Source of the DNA: Oceanobacillus jeddahensis
Lineage (GTDB): Bacteria; Bacillota; Bacilli; Bacillales; Amphibacillaceae
Direction: 5' to 3'
Assembly: GCF_000750635.1 (NCBI RefSeq)
Contig: NZ_CCDM010000004.1
Span: 248,001-312,000, forward strand
DNA length: 64,000 bases
Made by a program: the position numbers and the translations under genes. Positions 34,433 through 43,022 of the stretch are shown one piece after another. How positions within the stretch are numbered: the stretch's first letter is position 1; each line of letters opens with the position of its first letter. The notes beneath the pieces are model-generated. The model worked only from the letters and a program-made list of their open reading frames with translations, did not search any database and had not been told where the DNA came from.

Positions 34433-34738
34433 ATGTTATCTCAAAAAGAAATCCTTGATGCGTTATCAAAAAACGTACGTACATGGAATGAAAAGTATTG
34501 TGTTAAGCGGATTGGTTTATTCGGTTCATATAGTCGGGGGGATTTTAAAGAATCCAGTGATATTGATGTAATCGTAGAATTTAATGATATGGATTTATCT
34601 TTTGATAATTATATGGATTTGAAATTCCAACTTGAGGATCTTTTTCAGAAACCTGTAGATTTGGTTATTTTAGATGATATTAAACCTGCTTTAAAAAACA
34701 GTATTTTAAGAGGCACAATTTATGCAGAGGGAGCCTAA
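34433..34738 (+). CDS. MntA-type nucleotidyltransferase antitoxin
   Basis: 101 residues. The minimal nucleotidyltransferase site is complete: 'IGLFGSYSRGDFKESSDIDVIVEF' contains GSxxRGDxxxxSDIDV and a third acidic residue is in 'KPVDLVIL'. MNT proteins of HEPN/MNT modules AMPylate and so silence the HepT RNase. GGCGGTGATG precedes the ATG. It overlaps the hepT start by 17 bases, as usual in these pairs. Its toxin partner is interrupted by an IS element, so it is now an orphan. Confidence 0.9.
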   Translation: MLSQKEILDALSKNVRTWNEKYCVKRIGLFGSYSRGDFKESSDIDVIVEFNDMDLSFDNYMDLKFQLEDLFQKPVDLVILDDIKPALKNSILRGTIYAEGA

Positions 34739-34985
34739 AGTTTTTTTAGATGATATCTTATCTGCTGCCGTTAAAGTGGAGAAATTCACGAAAGATGTAT
34801 CTTATGATGATTTCTTAGATAATGATTTAATTACTGATGCAGTTATTAAGAATATTTTGGTTATTGGAGAAGCAACCAAAAATATTCCAACAGAAATTCG
34901 AAAAGGGTACCCTCAAATTGAATGGAGAAAGATGGCTGGAATGAGAGATCTGATAATTCATGGATACTTTGGGAGTGTAAACTAA
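34722..34985 (+). pseudogene. HepT-like (DUF86/HEPN) toxin, interrupted by IS256-family element
   Basis: 87 residues remain. The HEPN RNase motif is present, 'KMAGMRDLIIHGYFG' (Rx4-6H with the following YF), but the frame stops 15 bases inside the IS. Across the element the frame resumes at 36355 with 'SMNYQIVWD', exactly the expected HepT continuation, then diverges and stops at about 36457. So the gene was already altered at its 3' end and was later split by the IS. Loss of the C-terminal helix probably inactivates the toxin. Confidence 0.88.
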
Positions 34986-36346
34986 ACTGTGTAAGTAAGA
35001 GAGCGTACGGCTCTTACTACGCAGTTTAGTTTTTTATTGTTAGAATAAATATATAACGATTGGGAGGTTATTCTATTGTCTAAGTCAAAGCGAGAAGAGA
35101 AATCAGCTGAATTAGCCAAACAAATTCTAGAAAACTACCAACCAGAGAACGTGGAAGACATGCAAAACGCATTGAAAGACATTTTTGGGCCGATGTTTGA
35201 GTCCATGTTGAAAGGTGAAATGAATCATCATTTAGGTTATGAATCCAATGATAAAACAGAAAAAACAACAGAGAATAGACGAAATGGTTATGGTAAGAAG
35301 ACCATTAAAACAAGCTCAGGAGAAGTAGATATCAAGGTACCAAGAGATCGAGACGGCTCCTATAAACCGGAACTGATACCGAAACGAAAAAAAGATGTAT
35401 CAGCCATTGAAAATAAAGTGATTTCCATGTACGCACGAGGCATGTCCCAGCGAGATATTTCCTCCACCATTGAGGATATTTATGGCTTTTCTGTCTCTCA
35501 TGAAATGGTATCGGACATTACCGACCAAGTTCTTCCTGATTTGGAAGAATGGCAGGATCGTCCCTTGAGTAACTGTTATGCCTTTGTTTTTGTTGATTGT
35601 ATGTATACCACCATCCGCAACCAATATGAAACAAGGAAATATGCAGTCTATACCATTCTGGGCTACACCATCGAAGGAGAGAAAGAAATACTTGGATTAT
35701 GGTTAAACGAGACAGAAAGCAAGCATAAGTGGATGCAGATTTTTGATGAAATCAAAGCGAGAGGTGTAGAAGATATTTTCTTTCTATCGATAGATGGAGT
35801 GAGTGGCTTAGAAGAAGGTGCACGAGCTATTTTCCCTGAAGTCATTGTGCAGCGTTGTATGGTTCATTTAATTCGTAACTCGATCAGATACGTGCCAAGC
35901 AAAGATTACAAGGCTTTCACCAAAGCTTTAAGAAAAGTCTATGGAGCACCAAGTCTCAAGGCTTGTTTAAATGCCTTTGAATCCTTTAAACAACAATGGG
36001 CGACTTACCAGGGCGCGATTGATGTATGGACAAGGAATTTTAGTCATGTAGAGCAGCTTTATGATTATGGAAGTGCCATCCGGAAAGTCATGTACACCAC
36101 AAACGCTGTAGAAAGCGTCCATTCCAGTTTTAGAAAAGTAACGAAAAAAGGAGCATTCCCTAACGAGAACGCTCTGTTAAAAGTGTTATTTTTACGGATC
36201 AGAGAACTGGAATCCAAGTGGGAAGGCGGCCATATCCAAAACTGGGCAATGGTCATGAACCAACTTTTACTTCATGATGAACTGAAAGATAGAGTGTTAA
36301 AGTACCTTGAGTGAATGGGAACTTACACACTTTATTTGACAAACCC
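34971..36346 (+). mobile_element. IS256-family insertion sequence, complete
   Basis: 1,376 bases. Ends GGGAGTGTAAACTAAACTGT and (complement) GGGTTTGTCAAATAAAGTGT are imperfect inverted repeats of about 26 bases. Flanks carry the 8-base direct repeat GATACTTT (34963-34970 and 36347-36354), the target-site duplication expected for this family. One transposase gene fills it. The perfect duplication indicates a recent insertion. Confidence 0.95.
35076..36314 (+). CDS. IS256-family transposase
   Basis: 412 residues, full length for the family. The N-terminal DNA-binding part contains 'MNHHLGYESNDKTEKTTENR' and 'GEVDIKVPRDRDGSYKPELI'. Catalytic residues: first Asp in 'YAFVFVDCMYTTI', second Asp in 'FLSIDGVSGLEEG' followed by 'QRCMVHLIRN', Glu in 'TNAVESVHSSFRK'. 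It starts with TTG at 35076 behind GGGAGG. It appears intact and could be active. Confidence 0.95.
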   Translation: MSKSKREEKSAELAKQILENYQPENVEDMQNALKDIFGPMFESMLKGEMNHHLGYESNDKTEKTTENRRNGYGKKTIKTSSGEVDIKVPRDRDGSYKPELIPKRKKDVSAIENKVISMYARGMSQRDISSTIEDIYGFSVSHEMVSDITDQVLPDLEEWQDRPLSNCYAFVFVDCMYTTIRNQYETRKYAVYTILGYTIEGEKEILGLWLNETESKHKWMQIFDEIKARGVEDIFFLSIDGVSGLEEGARAIFPEVIVQRCMVHLIRNSIRYVPSKDYKAFTKALRKVYGAPSLKACLNAFESFKQQWATYQGAIDVWTRNFSHVEQLYDYGSAIRKVMYTTNAVESVHSSFRKVTKKGAFPNENALLKVLFLRIRELESKWEGGHIQNWAMVMNQLLLHDELKDRVLKYLE

Positions 36347-36625
36347 GATACTTTTCCATGAATTATCAGATTGTTTGGGATAAGAAATATTTATTTTCTC
36401 ATAAATCCCCTTTTTTACTTTTAATTCATCAACTACTTCTACAATATATCCTGTTTCCTCTTTGATCTCCCTAATACAACATTCTTCAAAAGTTTCATTT
36501 CTTTCTTGACCACCTGATGGCACAGACCAAGTTTTCTCCTCTTCAGGTTTTCCTTGCAGTACCATTAGCAGTTCGCCATTTTCATTTATACATACACCTG
36601 CCGAACCAAACCATTTTGAACACAA
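36332..36625 (-). CDS. Nudix hydrolase, C-terminally truncated
   Basis: 97 residues from TTG 36625 (MCSKWFGSAGVCI), six bases after AAAGGAGGG. The Nudix box is complete: 'GGQERNETFEECCIREIKEE' then TGY fits Gx5Ex7REUxEExGU, so catalysis is possible in principle. The protein is about 40-50 residues short: from about residue 78 the sequence is unrelated, and its last codons lie inside the IS256 end. It overlaps the hepT 3' relic on the other strand. Probably inactive. Confidence 0.8.
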   Translation of the reverse strand: MCSKWFGSAGVCINENGELLMVLQGKPEEEKTWSVPSGGQERNETFEECCIREIKEETGYIVEVVDELKVKKGIYEKINISYPKQSDNSWKSIGFVK

Positions 36626-36895
36626 AATACTCCCTCCTTTTGTGGAATAAATAACGAAATACAATACTCATCTCCATATTTAAAAGAATAAATTGGAAAC
36701 AATCATATCTTAGTATTACCATAGCAGATTATTATAGGTTATCAATATTTACTCTACATCCATTCAAACATGGACATATTCAATTTCCTGTATTTTCGAT
36801 TTGAATACGGTTATGTATATTTTTTCAAATCAACATACTAGTAATTTTCATGATTATTAAAGATTACCTGCTTATTTTACCATCGTATACTATTT

Positions 36896-37291
36896 TTAAA
36901 TAACAGCAATAAAAATCGCAACATCTCCATCCGGGTAATATTTTTCAAAATCAAACGTATATGCCCTATTTAATTGACCGCTTTCTTCTTTTGTCCATAT
37001 TTCATTCCATGTATTGAAAACCCCTTGTTCTTCGTTAGGATCGACTTTAAAAATTTCATATTTTGTATCATTTGGAATAACTATGGAAGATTCATCTTTA
37101 CTTTCAATAGCAACACATAATGTATAATCTCCTTTATAATCAGATTCATATTCATGATACAAACCATATACATTGTCATTCTTGTTAGATAATACAGTTG
37201 ACGCCTTTTTCCACATCTCCGTAATCTTTTGCATTACATGCTCATCACGGAAGTTATTTGTCCTAATTTTTTCAATCATTTTTAATTCCAT
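36896..37291 (-). CDS. yobU: GyrI-like effector-binding protein (YobU-like)
   Basis: 131 residues from ATG 37291. The single GyrI/AraC-effector-binding domain is recognisable ('GLYHEYESDYKGDYTLCVAI', 'YEIFKVDPNEEQGVFNTWNEIW', 'YTFDFEKYYPDGDVAIFIAV'). It binds small, often cationic molecules without a DNA-binding part. The divergent neighbour is a YobV-like WYL regulator, the same pairing as B. subtilis yobU-yobV. Its upstream region holds the shared operator motif at 37386-37400. Confidence 0.85.
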   Translation of the reverse strand: MELKMIEKIRTNNFRDEHVMQKITEMWKKASTVLSNKNDNVYGLYHEYESDYKGDYTLCVAIESKDESSIVIPNDTKYEIFKVDPNEEQGVFNTWNEIWTKEESGQLNRAYTFDFEKYYPDGDVAIFIAVI

Positions 37292-37385
37292 CAAAATCCC
37301 AACCTTCTTCTTTTTAATTATAATATGAAACTTCCTCTAGTGGAGTTTTCTTTCATCCTCACTGAATATAGTACCAAACTAATAC

Positions 37386-37400
37386 TGACAACCTATGTCA
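37386..37400 (-). promoter_or_regulatory. Shared operator before the YobU-like gene
   Basis: Minus strand TGACATAGGTTGTCA: TGACA and TGTCA arms around five bases, then GTATTAGTTTGGTAC. It is nearly identical over about 31 bases to the site at 38415. A weaker match follows TGTCA at 37463, in front of the YobV-like gene. Confidence 0.75.
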
Positions 37401-37510
37401 GTGTTTAAAAATCTATCTTACCTGTCTATTTTTAATCAAGATAGATTCGTACAGAACCTGTGTCATTAATTATGTGATATAATTCCATCTAAATATAGGG
37501 AGTGTTCATT

Positions 37511-38410
37511 TTGAAAGAAAGTCGTTTATTTAAAATTATGTATTATCTTTTGAATAAAGAAAAAGCTACCGCTTCGGAATTAGCTGAAAAATTCGAGGTT
37601 TCTCTTAGAACCATATATAGAGATATCGATGTCATAAGCAGTGCTGGAATACCGATATATACATCTACAGGAAGAAATGGCGGAGTATATCTTGTAGACA
37701 ACTTTGTCTTAAATAAAGCTCTATTATCCCCGGAAGAACAGCAAAATATATTAATGGCATTACAAAATTTAGAAGTTACGAAAAACGGTTCAAATCATGA
37801 TACTATATTGAAATTAAAAGCCTTGTTTCAAACGCACCTGCATCAGTGGATAGATATTGATTTTTCTCAATGGGGAGAATACAATAACGTTCATGATACA
37901 TTTGAGTTAATTAAAACGGCAATTTGGCGTAGCGTGCAAATACATTTTGAATATGCTAACTCTAAAGGAGAAGAAAGTCACAGAGTAGTAAACCCTGTCA
38001 AATTGCTATATAAATCAAATGCTTGGTATCTTCAAGCTTTTTGCGTAGATAAAAAAGATTTCAGGATATTCAAGCTAACCAGAATGTATGAAATTACCAT
38101 TACGGACAACCAATTTGAACCTTTGGATGGTCCTGTTTTAGATAAGAAAAGCTATGCAGAGTATGTTCATCTCGATTTACTTTTTTCTGAAAAAATCGCA
38201 TATAGAGTCTTTGATGAATTTAATCGAAACCATATAACACGACAAAATAACGGGACTCTCCTGGTTTCCATTGATATGCCAAATGAAGAATGGTTAATTA
38301 GATATTTATTATCCTTTGGTACATTTATCAAGATTCTATCACCGGCAAGCATCCATTCCCGCTTTTTGGAAGAAGTTAGAGCTATGTATGCATACAATAG
38401 TGATTTATAA
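37511..38410 (+). CDS. yobV: WYL-domain transcriptional regulator (YobV-like)
   Basis: 299 residues from TTG 37511 (MKESRLFKIMYYLL), eight bases after GGGAG. N-terminal DeoR-like helix-turn-helix 'ATASELAEKFEVSLRTIYRD' with wing 'GIPIYTSTGRNGGVYLVD'; then the WYL domain ('NPVKLLYKSNAWYLQAFCVD' with W-Y-L) and a C-terminal WCX extension. WYL domains sense nucleic acids or small ligands. It lies between two genes that carry the same operator, so it probably controls yobU, itself and the 38482 gene. Confidence 0.9.
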   Translation: MKESRLFKIMYYLLNKEKATASELAEKFEVSLRTIYRDIDVISSAGIPIYTSTGRNGGVYLVDNFVLNKALLSPEEQQNILMALQNLEVTKNGSNHDTILKLKALFQTHLHQWIDIDFSQWGEYNNVHDTFELIKTAIWRSVQIHFEYANSKGEESHRVVNPVKLLYKSNAWYLQAFCVDKKDFRIFKLTRMYEITITDNQFEPLDGPVLDKKSYAEYVHLDLLFSEKIAYRVFDEFNRNHITRQNNGTLLVSIDMPNEEWLIRYLLSFGTFIKILSPASIHSRFLEEVRAMYAYNSDL

Positions 38411-38414
38411 AGCT

Positions 38415-38429
38415 TGACATACGTTGTCA
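38415..38429 (+). promoter_or_regulatory. Shared operator before the SAP/DUF6434 gene
   Basis: TGACATACGTTGTCA followed by GGATTAGTGTGATAC: 14 of 15 dyad bases match the site at 37386-37400, and the similarity continues downstream. TATAAT lies at about 38451. Confidence 0.75.
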
Positions 38430-38481
38430 GGATTAGTGTGATACCCTGATTATAATATGATTTATAATTAGGAGGAAAAGC

Positions 38482-39051
38482 ATGAAAAAACAGGCGGCAA
38501 TAGGTAAACATTTAGATGTCAATACTTTCCGTAACTACTATTACTTAAAAGAAGAGCTTATAACATTTTGTAAACAGGAAAATATGCAATCAACAGGTTC
38601 GAAAGAAGAATTAACCAATCGAATCGCGCATTACCTTGAAACTGGCGAAAAGCTCAGAATGAAAAGATCGTCAAAACAACGTAACAACATTGATAAAATT
38701 GATCTTGAAAGTAACATTGAAGCTAATTTTGTATGTACGGAAGCACATAGAACTTTCTATAGAGAAAATATAGGTAACTCTTTTTCTTTCAATGTCAAAT
38801 TCCAACAATGGCTGAAACAGAATACAGGGAAGACATATCAAGATTCCATTACAGCATATTATCAGATTTTAGAGGATAAAAAGAAAAACAAGACGAAAAT
38901 AGATAAGCAATTTGAATATAATACTTACATTCGAGATTTTTTTCAGGATAATAAGGACCAATCTTTAAAAGCTGCCATCACCTGCTGGAAGTACAAAAAG
39001 TCTATTCCTGGTCATAATAAGTATGAAAAAACAGACTTGCATATTTTGTGA
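38482..39051 (+). CDS. SAP-domain protein with DUF6434
   Basis: 189 residues. Residues 15-60 form a SAP helix-extension-helix ('YLKEELITFCKQENMQSTGS' and 'KEELTNRIAHYLETG'), a DNA or RNA binding motif. The C-terminal part ('EAHRTFYRENIGNSFSFNVK', 'ITCWKYKKSIPG') fits DUF6434. GGAGG precedes the ATG. It carries the same operator as yobU, so it is likely in the YobV regulon. Molecular role unknown. Confidence 0.8.
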   Translation: MKKQAAIGKHLDVNTFRNYYYLKEELITFCKQENMQSTGSKEELTNRIAHYLETGEKLRMKRSSKQRNNIDKIDLESNIEANFVCTEAHRTFYRENIGNSFSFNVKFQQWLKQNTGKTYQDSITAYYQILEDKKKNKTKIDKQFEYNTYIRDFFQDNKDQSLKAAITCWKYKKSIPGHNKYEKTDLHIL

Positions 39052-39272
39052 AATCAAAAAAGAGGTTAGGATTCAGCAAGCAGCTCAAATAGGATAATCG
39101 TATGGGCAAATTGGGTCTAAACGCTTCCTAATGGCCAATCTTCCCTCTCATCAATTACATAGAATCTGGTTTTGCTATTCTATTTGCATAAAAATTGTAA
39201 CTGCGAGAATCCTTTCCAGATCTAAACACTGTGAGCTACATCCCATTTGACCCTCTCTTGCCAGTTCTTTCT

Positions 39273-40286
39273 CTATCTTTTACTTAAAGTAATTTTTGTA
39301 CCAGACGCATTACTCTCTATTACAATGTGGAGATCCAGCAGCTTAGGAACCTCATTAATAATATTTAGCCCTTTTTGATTGGATTGCTGAAGTTGAGTTT
39401 CCAAATCGAATCCTACACCATCATCCGTTATAATCAACTGTTCTTGATCATTTTCTTTGATCCCCTCTATGGTTAAATGGCTAGCCTGGGAATGATATAA
39501 AACATTTTGTAAAATATTATCAAATAGTCTTTCAAACCATACGCTATCCAACTCCCAAACAATATTTGCTTCTATATCACTTGTACAATGTATTTTGTTA
39601 TGGCTTAAAGCATTGTTCCATTTTTTTATAATCTCAGTTATACAGTCATTTACATTAATTGCCGACATATGAGTAATGATAGAATTCGCATTCAAGTAAT
39701 TTTTATGATAAATTCGTTCGCTTAATGTCGATATGATATCTGTATTTTTATTAATTTCTTCAATTGCCTTATCGACATTTTGATTCGTTTGGAGGTAATA
39801 TAAATTAATCTTTATGATAGATAAGGGCGTTTTGATATCATGTGAAAGTTGATCTAAATATCTTTTTCTCATTTCTTCTGATTCCTTGTATTTAGCTTGA
39901 TTATATTTTAATTCGTCAATTAATATATTTACTGACTCACCTAAATGTTTCATTTCATTATTTTTTAATACTTGAAGTTCGACTGGCTCCGGGTAATTTT
40001 GGTTTTTCCCTATAACCCTGATAAGGTCTGAAAGCAGCCTTATTTCAGATGAAATATTTATAATAATTTTTGATAGAAAGAACACGTATAATAAAATCAA
40101 AATAAAAAAAATAGAAAATACATATACATAATTTTCATATGCTATAAAAGGAGTATCCGTTCCATTAATATAATCATGTAACAAATGGGCTCCTAACACA
40201 ATATAGTTCGAAATAATAAAGGCAACCGGAAAGAACAAAACAGAGATAAGTGTAAATAAATAAATCTTTTTTTTCAATACTATCAT
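39273..40286 (-). CDS. Sensor histidine kinase
   Basis: 337 residues. Two N-terminal helices (about 9-32 and 49-72) enclose a very short external loop, so the kinase is of the intramembrane-sensing type often tied to ABC transporters. H-box 'LDQLSHDIKTPLSIIKINLY', N-box 'RLFDNILQNVLYHS', G1 'ITDDGVGFDL', final strand 'NASGTKITL'. It overlaps the response-regulator stop by four bases (ATGA), giving tight coupling. Confidence 0.92.
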   Translation of the reverse strand: MIVLKKKIYLFTLISVLFFPVAFIISNYIVLGAHLLHDYINGTDTPFIAYENYVYVFSIFFILILLYVFFLSKIIINISSEIRLLSDLIRVIGKNQNYPEPVELQVLKNNEMKHLGESVNILIDELKYNQAKYKESEEMRKRYLDQLSHDIKTPLSIIKINLYYLQTNQNVDKAIEEINKNTDIISTLSERIYHKNYLNANSIITHMSAINVNDCITEIIKKWNNALSHNKIHCTSDIEANIVWELDSVWFERLFDNILQNVLYHSQASHLTIEGIKENDQEQLIITDDGVGFDLETQLQQSNQKGLNIINEVPKLLDLHIVIESNASGTKITLSKR

Positions 40287-40966
40287 TCCTTTAAATCTGA
40301 TAATTTATATCCATAACCATAAATCGTTTGAATCAACTTGCCTTCTATATCTACTTTATTTCGCAAACTATTTATATACACATTTAAGGAATTTGTTTGA
40401 CCGCGATGACCTTCTACTCCCCAGACATGATTAATGATTTGCTCCCTTGATAAACGAATATTCATGTTATCGTACAAATAAAAGAATATCTTATTTTCGG
40501 TCTCACTTAATGGTATTTTCGTTCTTGTTACACTGTCTAAAATGACATGTGCCCGTTTATCAACTATGAGCTCATCTAAATAAACAAAATCTCCATACCT
40601 GTCCTTCAATAGATTTTTTAGTCTTGCAATAAGCTCTAAAGGTTCAAAGGGTTTAGGGATAAAATCATCACCTAATTCTAATCCTTTAATTTTATCATCA
40701 AGCTGGCTATGCGCCGTAAGAAAAACAACAGGCTTGTTAGGATAAATCGTTTTAATCCGTTTACAAACCTCATACCCACTATCAAATGGGATCTCAATGT
40801 CCAACAAAAAAATATCGATATTATCAAAATCGGAATAATTAAATCGATTATCTGTTTTCACCGTTACCTTATTAAAAAAATCACTCAAGAATAGGTTTAA
40901 AAAATGTGATATATCTGGATCATCTTCAAGCACAAAGATGTTTAATCTTTTAAGTGTATCTTCCAT
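40283..40966 (-). CDS. OmpR-family response regulator
   Basis: 227 residues. Receiver domain: 'FVLEDDPDIS', phospho-acceptor Asp in 'IDIFLLDIEIPFDSG', Lys in 'FIPKPFEPLEL'. Winged-helix effector: 'LSETENKIFFYLYDN', 'NSLNVYINSLRNKVD', 'IQTIYGYGYKLSDLKE'. Partner of the kinase at 39273-40286; it likely regulates the ABC genes upstream in the same direction. AAGGAACG precedes the ATG. Confidence 0.93.
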   Translation of the reverse strand: MEDTLKRLNIFVLEDDPDISHFLNLFLSDFFNKVTVKTDNRFNYSDFDNIDIFLLDIEIPFDSGYEVCKRIKTIYPNKPVVFLTAHSQLDDKIKGLELGDDFIPKPFEPLELIARLKNLLKDRYGDFVYLDELIVDKRAHVILDSVTRTKIPLSETENKIFFYLYDNMNIRLSREQIINHVWGVEGHRGQTNSLNVYINSLRNKVDIEGKLIQTIYGYGYKLSDLKE

Positions 40967-40985
40967 AAACTCGTTCCTTCTCTCT

Positions 40986-41717
40986 TTACAATTTCTTTTT
41001 ATAAATTAACCTCAGATTGATCGTTAGCATCGTAGCGTTTATGAGAATTAGCAGACCTATACCTGTAATAGTTGCAGCTAACCCTCCTTCATAATAGTAT
41101 CCATTATCAATAACTAATAGTCCGAGTCTATACCCAAATGCTGTAGGAATCAAAAAGGAAAAAGGTGCAGCCATTAGAATCATTGATAATAAAGAAACAC
41201 CTATCCCAATCGATATACTTGCTACGATATTTTTTGTTAATTGGATAATAGCAGCAAACACGAATGTAATGGTTGTAACCACTATTACATGAAGAATGAT
41301 ATAAGATGCTGTTAAGCGAAGAATATTCGCTATGTTCCCATCTACAATAAAATAAAAAACAGACAAAACAATTAATTGCATCAAACAAATAGCTGACATA
41401 ATGATTGTAGAGATAAACAGTTTTGAAAAAAGCAATTGAAAACGTGGAATAGGATACGTTATCCAATCTAAATACATTTTATTCTTAAATTCCATATAAA
41501 AGGTAAAAGAGATTAATACGCTGGAAATAATCGGCAGCATCATAAAATATTGATTGTAATAAGTGAAGTAAAAGCCGCTTTCTAAGCTAATATCTTTATT
41601 ATTTATAGCAAAATTGGCGAAATTCATTAGTAAGGGAATCAGGCTGAGTATGACAATGACTAAGATTACCTTTTCACTCTTCAGTTTAATCCATTCATTT
41701 TTCATTAACTTAAACAT
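40986..41717 (-). CDS. ABC-2-type transporter permease
   Basis: 243 residues with six hydrophobic helices (about 18-38, 55-75, 100-125, 135-158, 167-190 and 213-233). The layout and first residues ('LMKNEWIKLKSEKVILV') match the ABC-2 permeases of peptide-antibiotic resistance and lantibiotic-immunity transporters. It overlaps the ATPase stop by eight bases. With the ATPase at 41710-42567 it should form an exporter or membrane-cleaning pump. Confidence 0.9.
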   Translation of the reverse strand: MFKLMKNEWIKLKSEKVILVIVILSLIPLLMNFANFAINNKDISLESGFYFTYYNQYFMMLPIISSVLISFTFYMEFKNKMYLDWITYPIPRFQLLFSKLFISTIIMSAICLMQLIVLSVFYFIVDGNIANILRLTASYIILHVIVVTTITFVFAAIIQLTKNIVASISIGIGVSLLSMILMAAPFSFLIPTAFGYRLGLLVIDNGYYYEGGLAATITGIGLLILINATMLTINLRLIYKKKL

Positions 41718-42567
41718 AGCTTTTCATCTCCATCAAATCTGAAGACATCAACTTAATATATAAGTTTTCCAATGTTAGTTTTTCTACATCACGAAATACA
41801 AAATCATTCATAGCCTTCAGCTTATTGAAATGGCTTTCGCTTATAATGAAGTATGTCTCTTTTTTATTATCTTTCAATAAAGTAATATCTTTTTTAATAT
41901 TTAGGTTATCAGGCATTTGTTGGACATTGCCAAAGAAATAGATATCTTCGGAATTATCCATTTCTAAGATTTTTTTACCGTCTCGCATAAATAAGAAAGT
42001 ATCCGTAACCAACGAAACTTCATTTAAATTATGGCTGGAAATTACAATGGTTCTTTGTTTGCTTTTTAAGTTCTGGTCGATGAGATTTCGCATATCCTTC
42101 ATGCCCATCGGGTCTAACCCATTAGTAGGCTCATCCAACAGTAACAATTTTGGATTTCCCATCAGCGCTTTTGCTACACCTAACCGCTGCTTCATTCCCA
42201 TAGATAATGCTCTAAATTTTTTATGTTTCGCATCAGGTAAGCCGACTACGCTTAATAAATGATTTACGATGGAATCGCTGTACGCTATATCTGCGTACGA
42301 GGCATGCAGCTTCAGGTTTTCTGCACACGTTAAATTTGGGTAAGAGGCAGGATATTCGATTAACTTACCAATTGGCACATGGTTATCCTCTTTGCTGACT
42401 TCTCCCTTGTATTCTATTGTATTTAATAAAACTTTGAATAACGTGGTTTTTCCTGCTCCGTTAGGACCTAATAGGCCATATACTTTACCTCTTTTTAATT
42501 CCATATGGATGCCGGCTAAGATATTACTTTTACCCACTTTGAAACTAATATTTTTTAACGTAATCAT
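41710..42567 (-). CDS. ABC transporter ATP-binding protein
   Basis: 285 residues from ATG 42567, behind GAGGAGG. Walker A 'GLLGPNGAGKTTLFKVL', signature 'LSMGMKQRLGVAKAL', Walker B 'LLLLDEPTNGLDPMG', switch His in 'VISSHNLNEV'. The C-terminal extension is that of BcrA/LanF-type ATPases. It heads the ATPase-permease-regulator-kinase operon and is preceded closely by a small membrane protein gene. Confidence 0.93.
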   Translation of the reverse strand: MITLKNISFKVGKSNILAGIHMELKRGKVYGLLGPNGAGKTTLFKVLLNTIEYKGEVSKEDNHVPIGKLIEYPASYPNLTCAENLKLHASYADIAYSDSIVNHLLSVVGLPDAKHKKFRALSMGMKQRLGVAKALMGNPKLLLLDEPTNGLDPMGMKDMRNLIDQNLKSKQRTIVISSHNLNEVSLVTDTFLFMRDGKKILEMDNSEDIYFFGNVQQMPDNLNIKKDITLLKDNKKETYFIISESHFNKLKAMNDFVFRDVEKLTLENLYIKLMSSDLMEMKSYV

Positions 42568-42578
42568 CTTTTTCCTCC

Positions 42579-42752
42579 TCAATGGTTGTAGACAATTAAA
42601 AATGAAATTACACTAAAGATATAAACAACAAATAATAATATAGCTGGCTTGAAATTACTTCCTTTAAATCCGTTTTTAAAAATTTCTACTATAAATAATG
42701 AAACAGATAGCAGAAATGAAACAATTGCCAACATGATAAGCACTTTTTCCAT
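42579..42752 (-). CDS. Small two-helix membrane protein of the ABC operon
   Basis: 57 residues from ATG 42752 (MEKVLIMLAIVSFLLS), eight bases after AAGGAG. Two hydrophobic helices separated by 'KNGFKGSNFKPA', ending 'FLIVYNH'. It lies 11 bases before the ATPase start, so it is the first gene of the operon. Immunity or accessory subunit is a guess from position; no family recognised. Confidence 0.75.
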   Translation of the reverse strand: MEKVLIMLAIVSFLLSVSLFIVEIFKNGFKGSNFKPAILLFVVYIFSVISFLIVYNH

Positions 42753-43022
42753 ACTTCCAACTCCTTGATTGATATTGTTGTTTATACTGTAATACATGAT
42801 TATTAAAATAATATTAATTTTTTAATATCCATTTCATTTGTGACAATTTTGTAACCTTCGCACTTATAAGAAATACTATTTTGCACTCGATCGTAATTTT
42901 TCCTTCATTGTTATAGACATGGATAGCTTCATATTATATTTTTCTTTCCATCCACCATTCAAAATTTCCGCTTTCCTAACTGGAAATAGTATAATGGAAT
43001 AAAAAGTTAGGAGCAGTATGTG

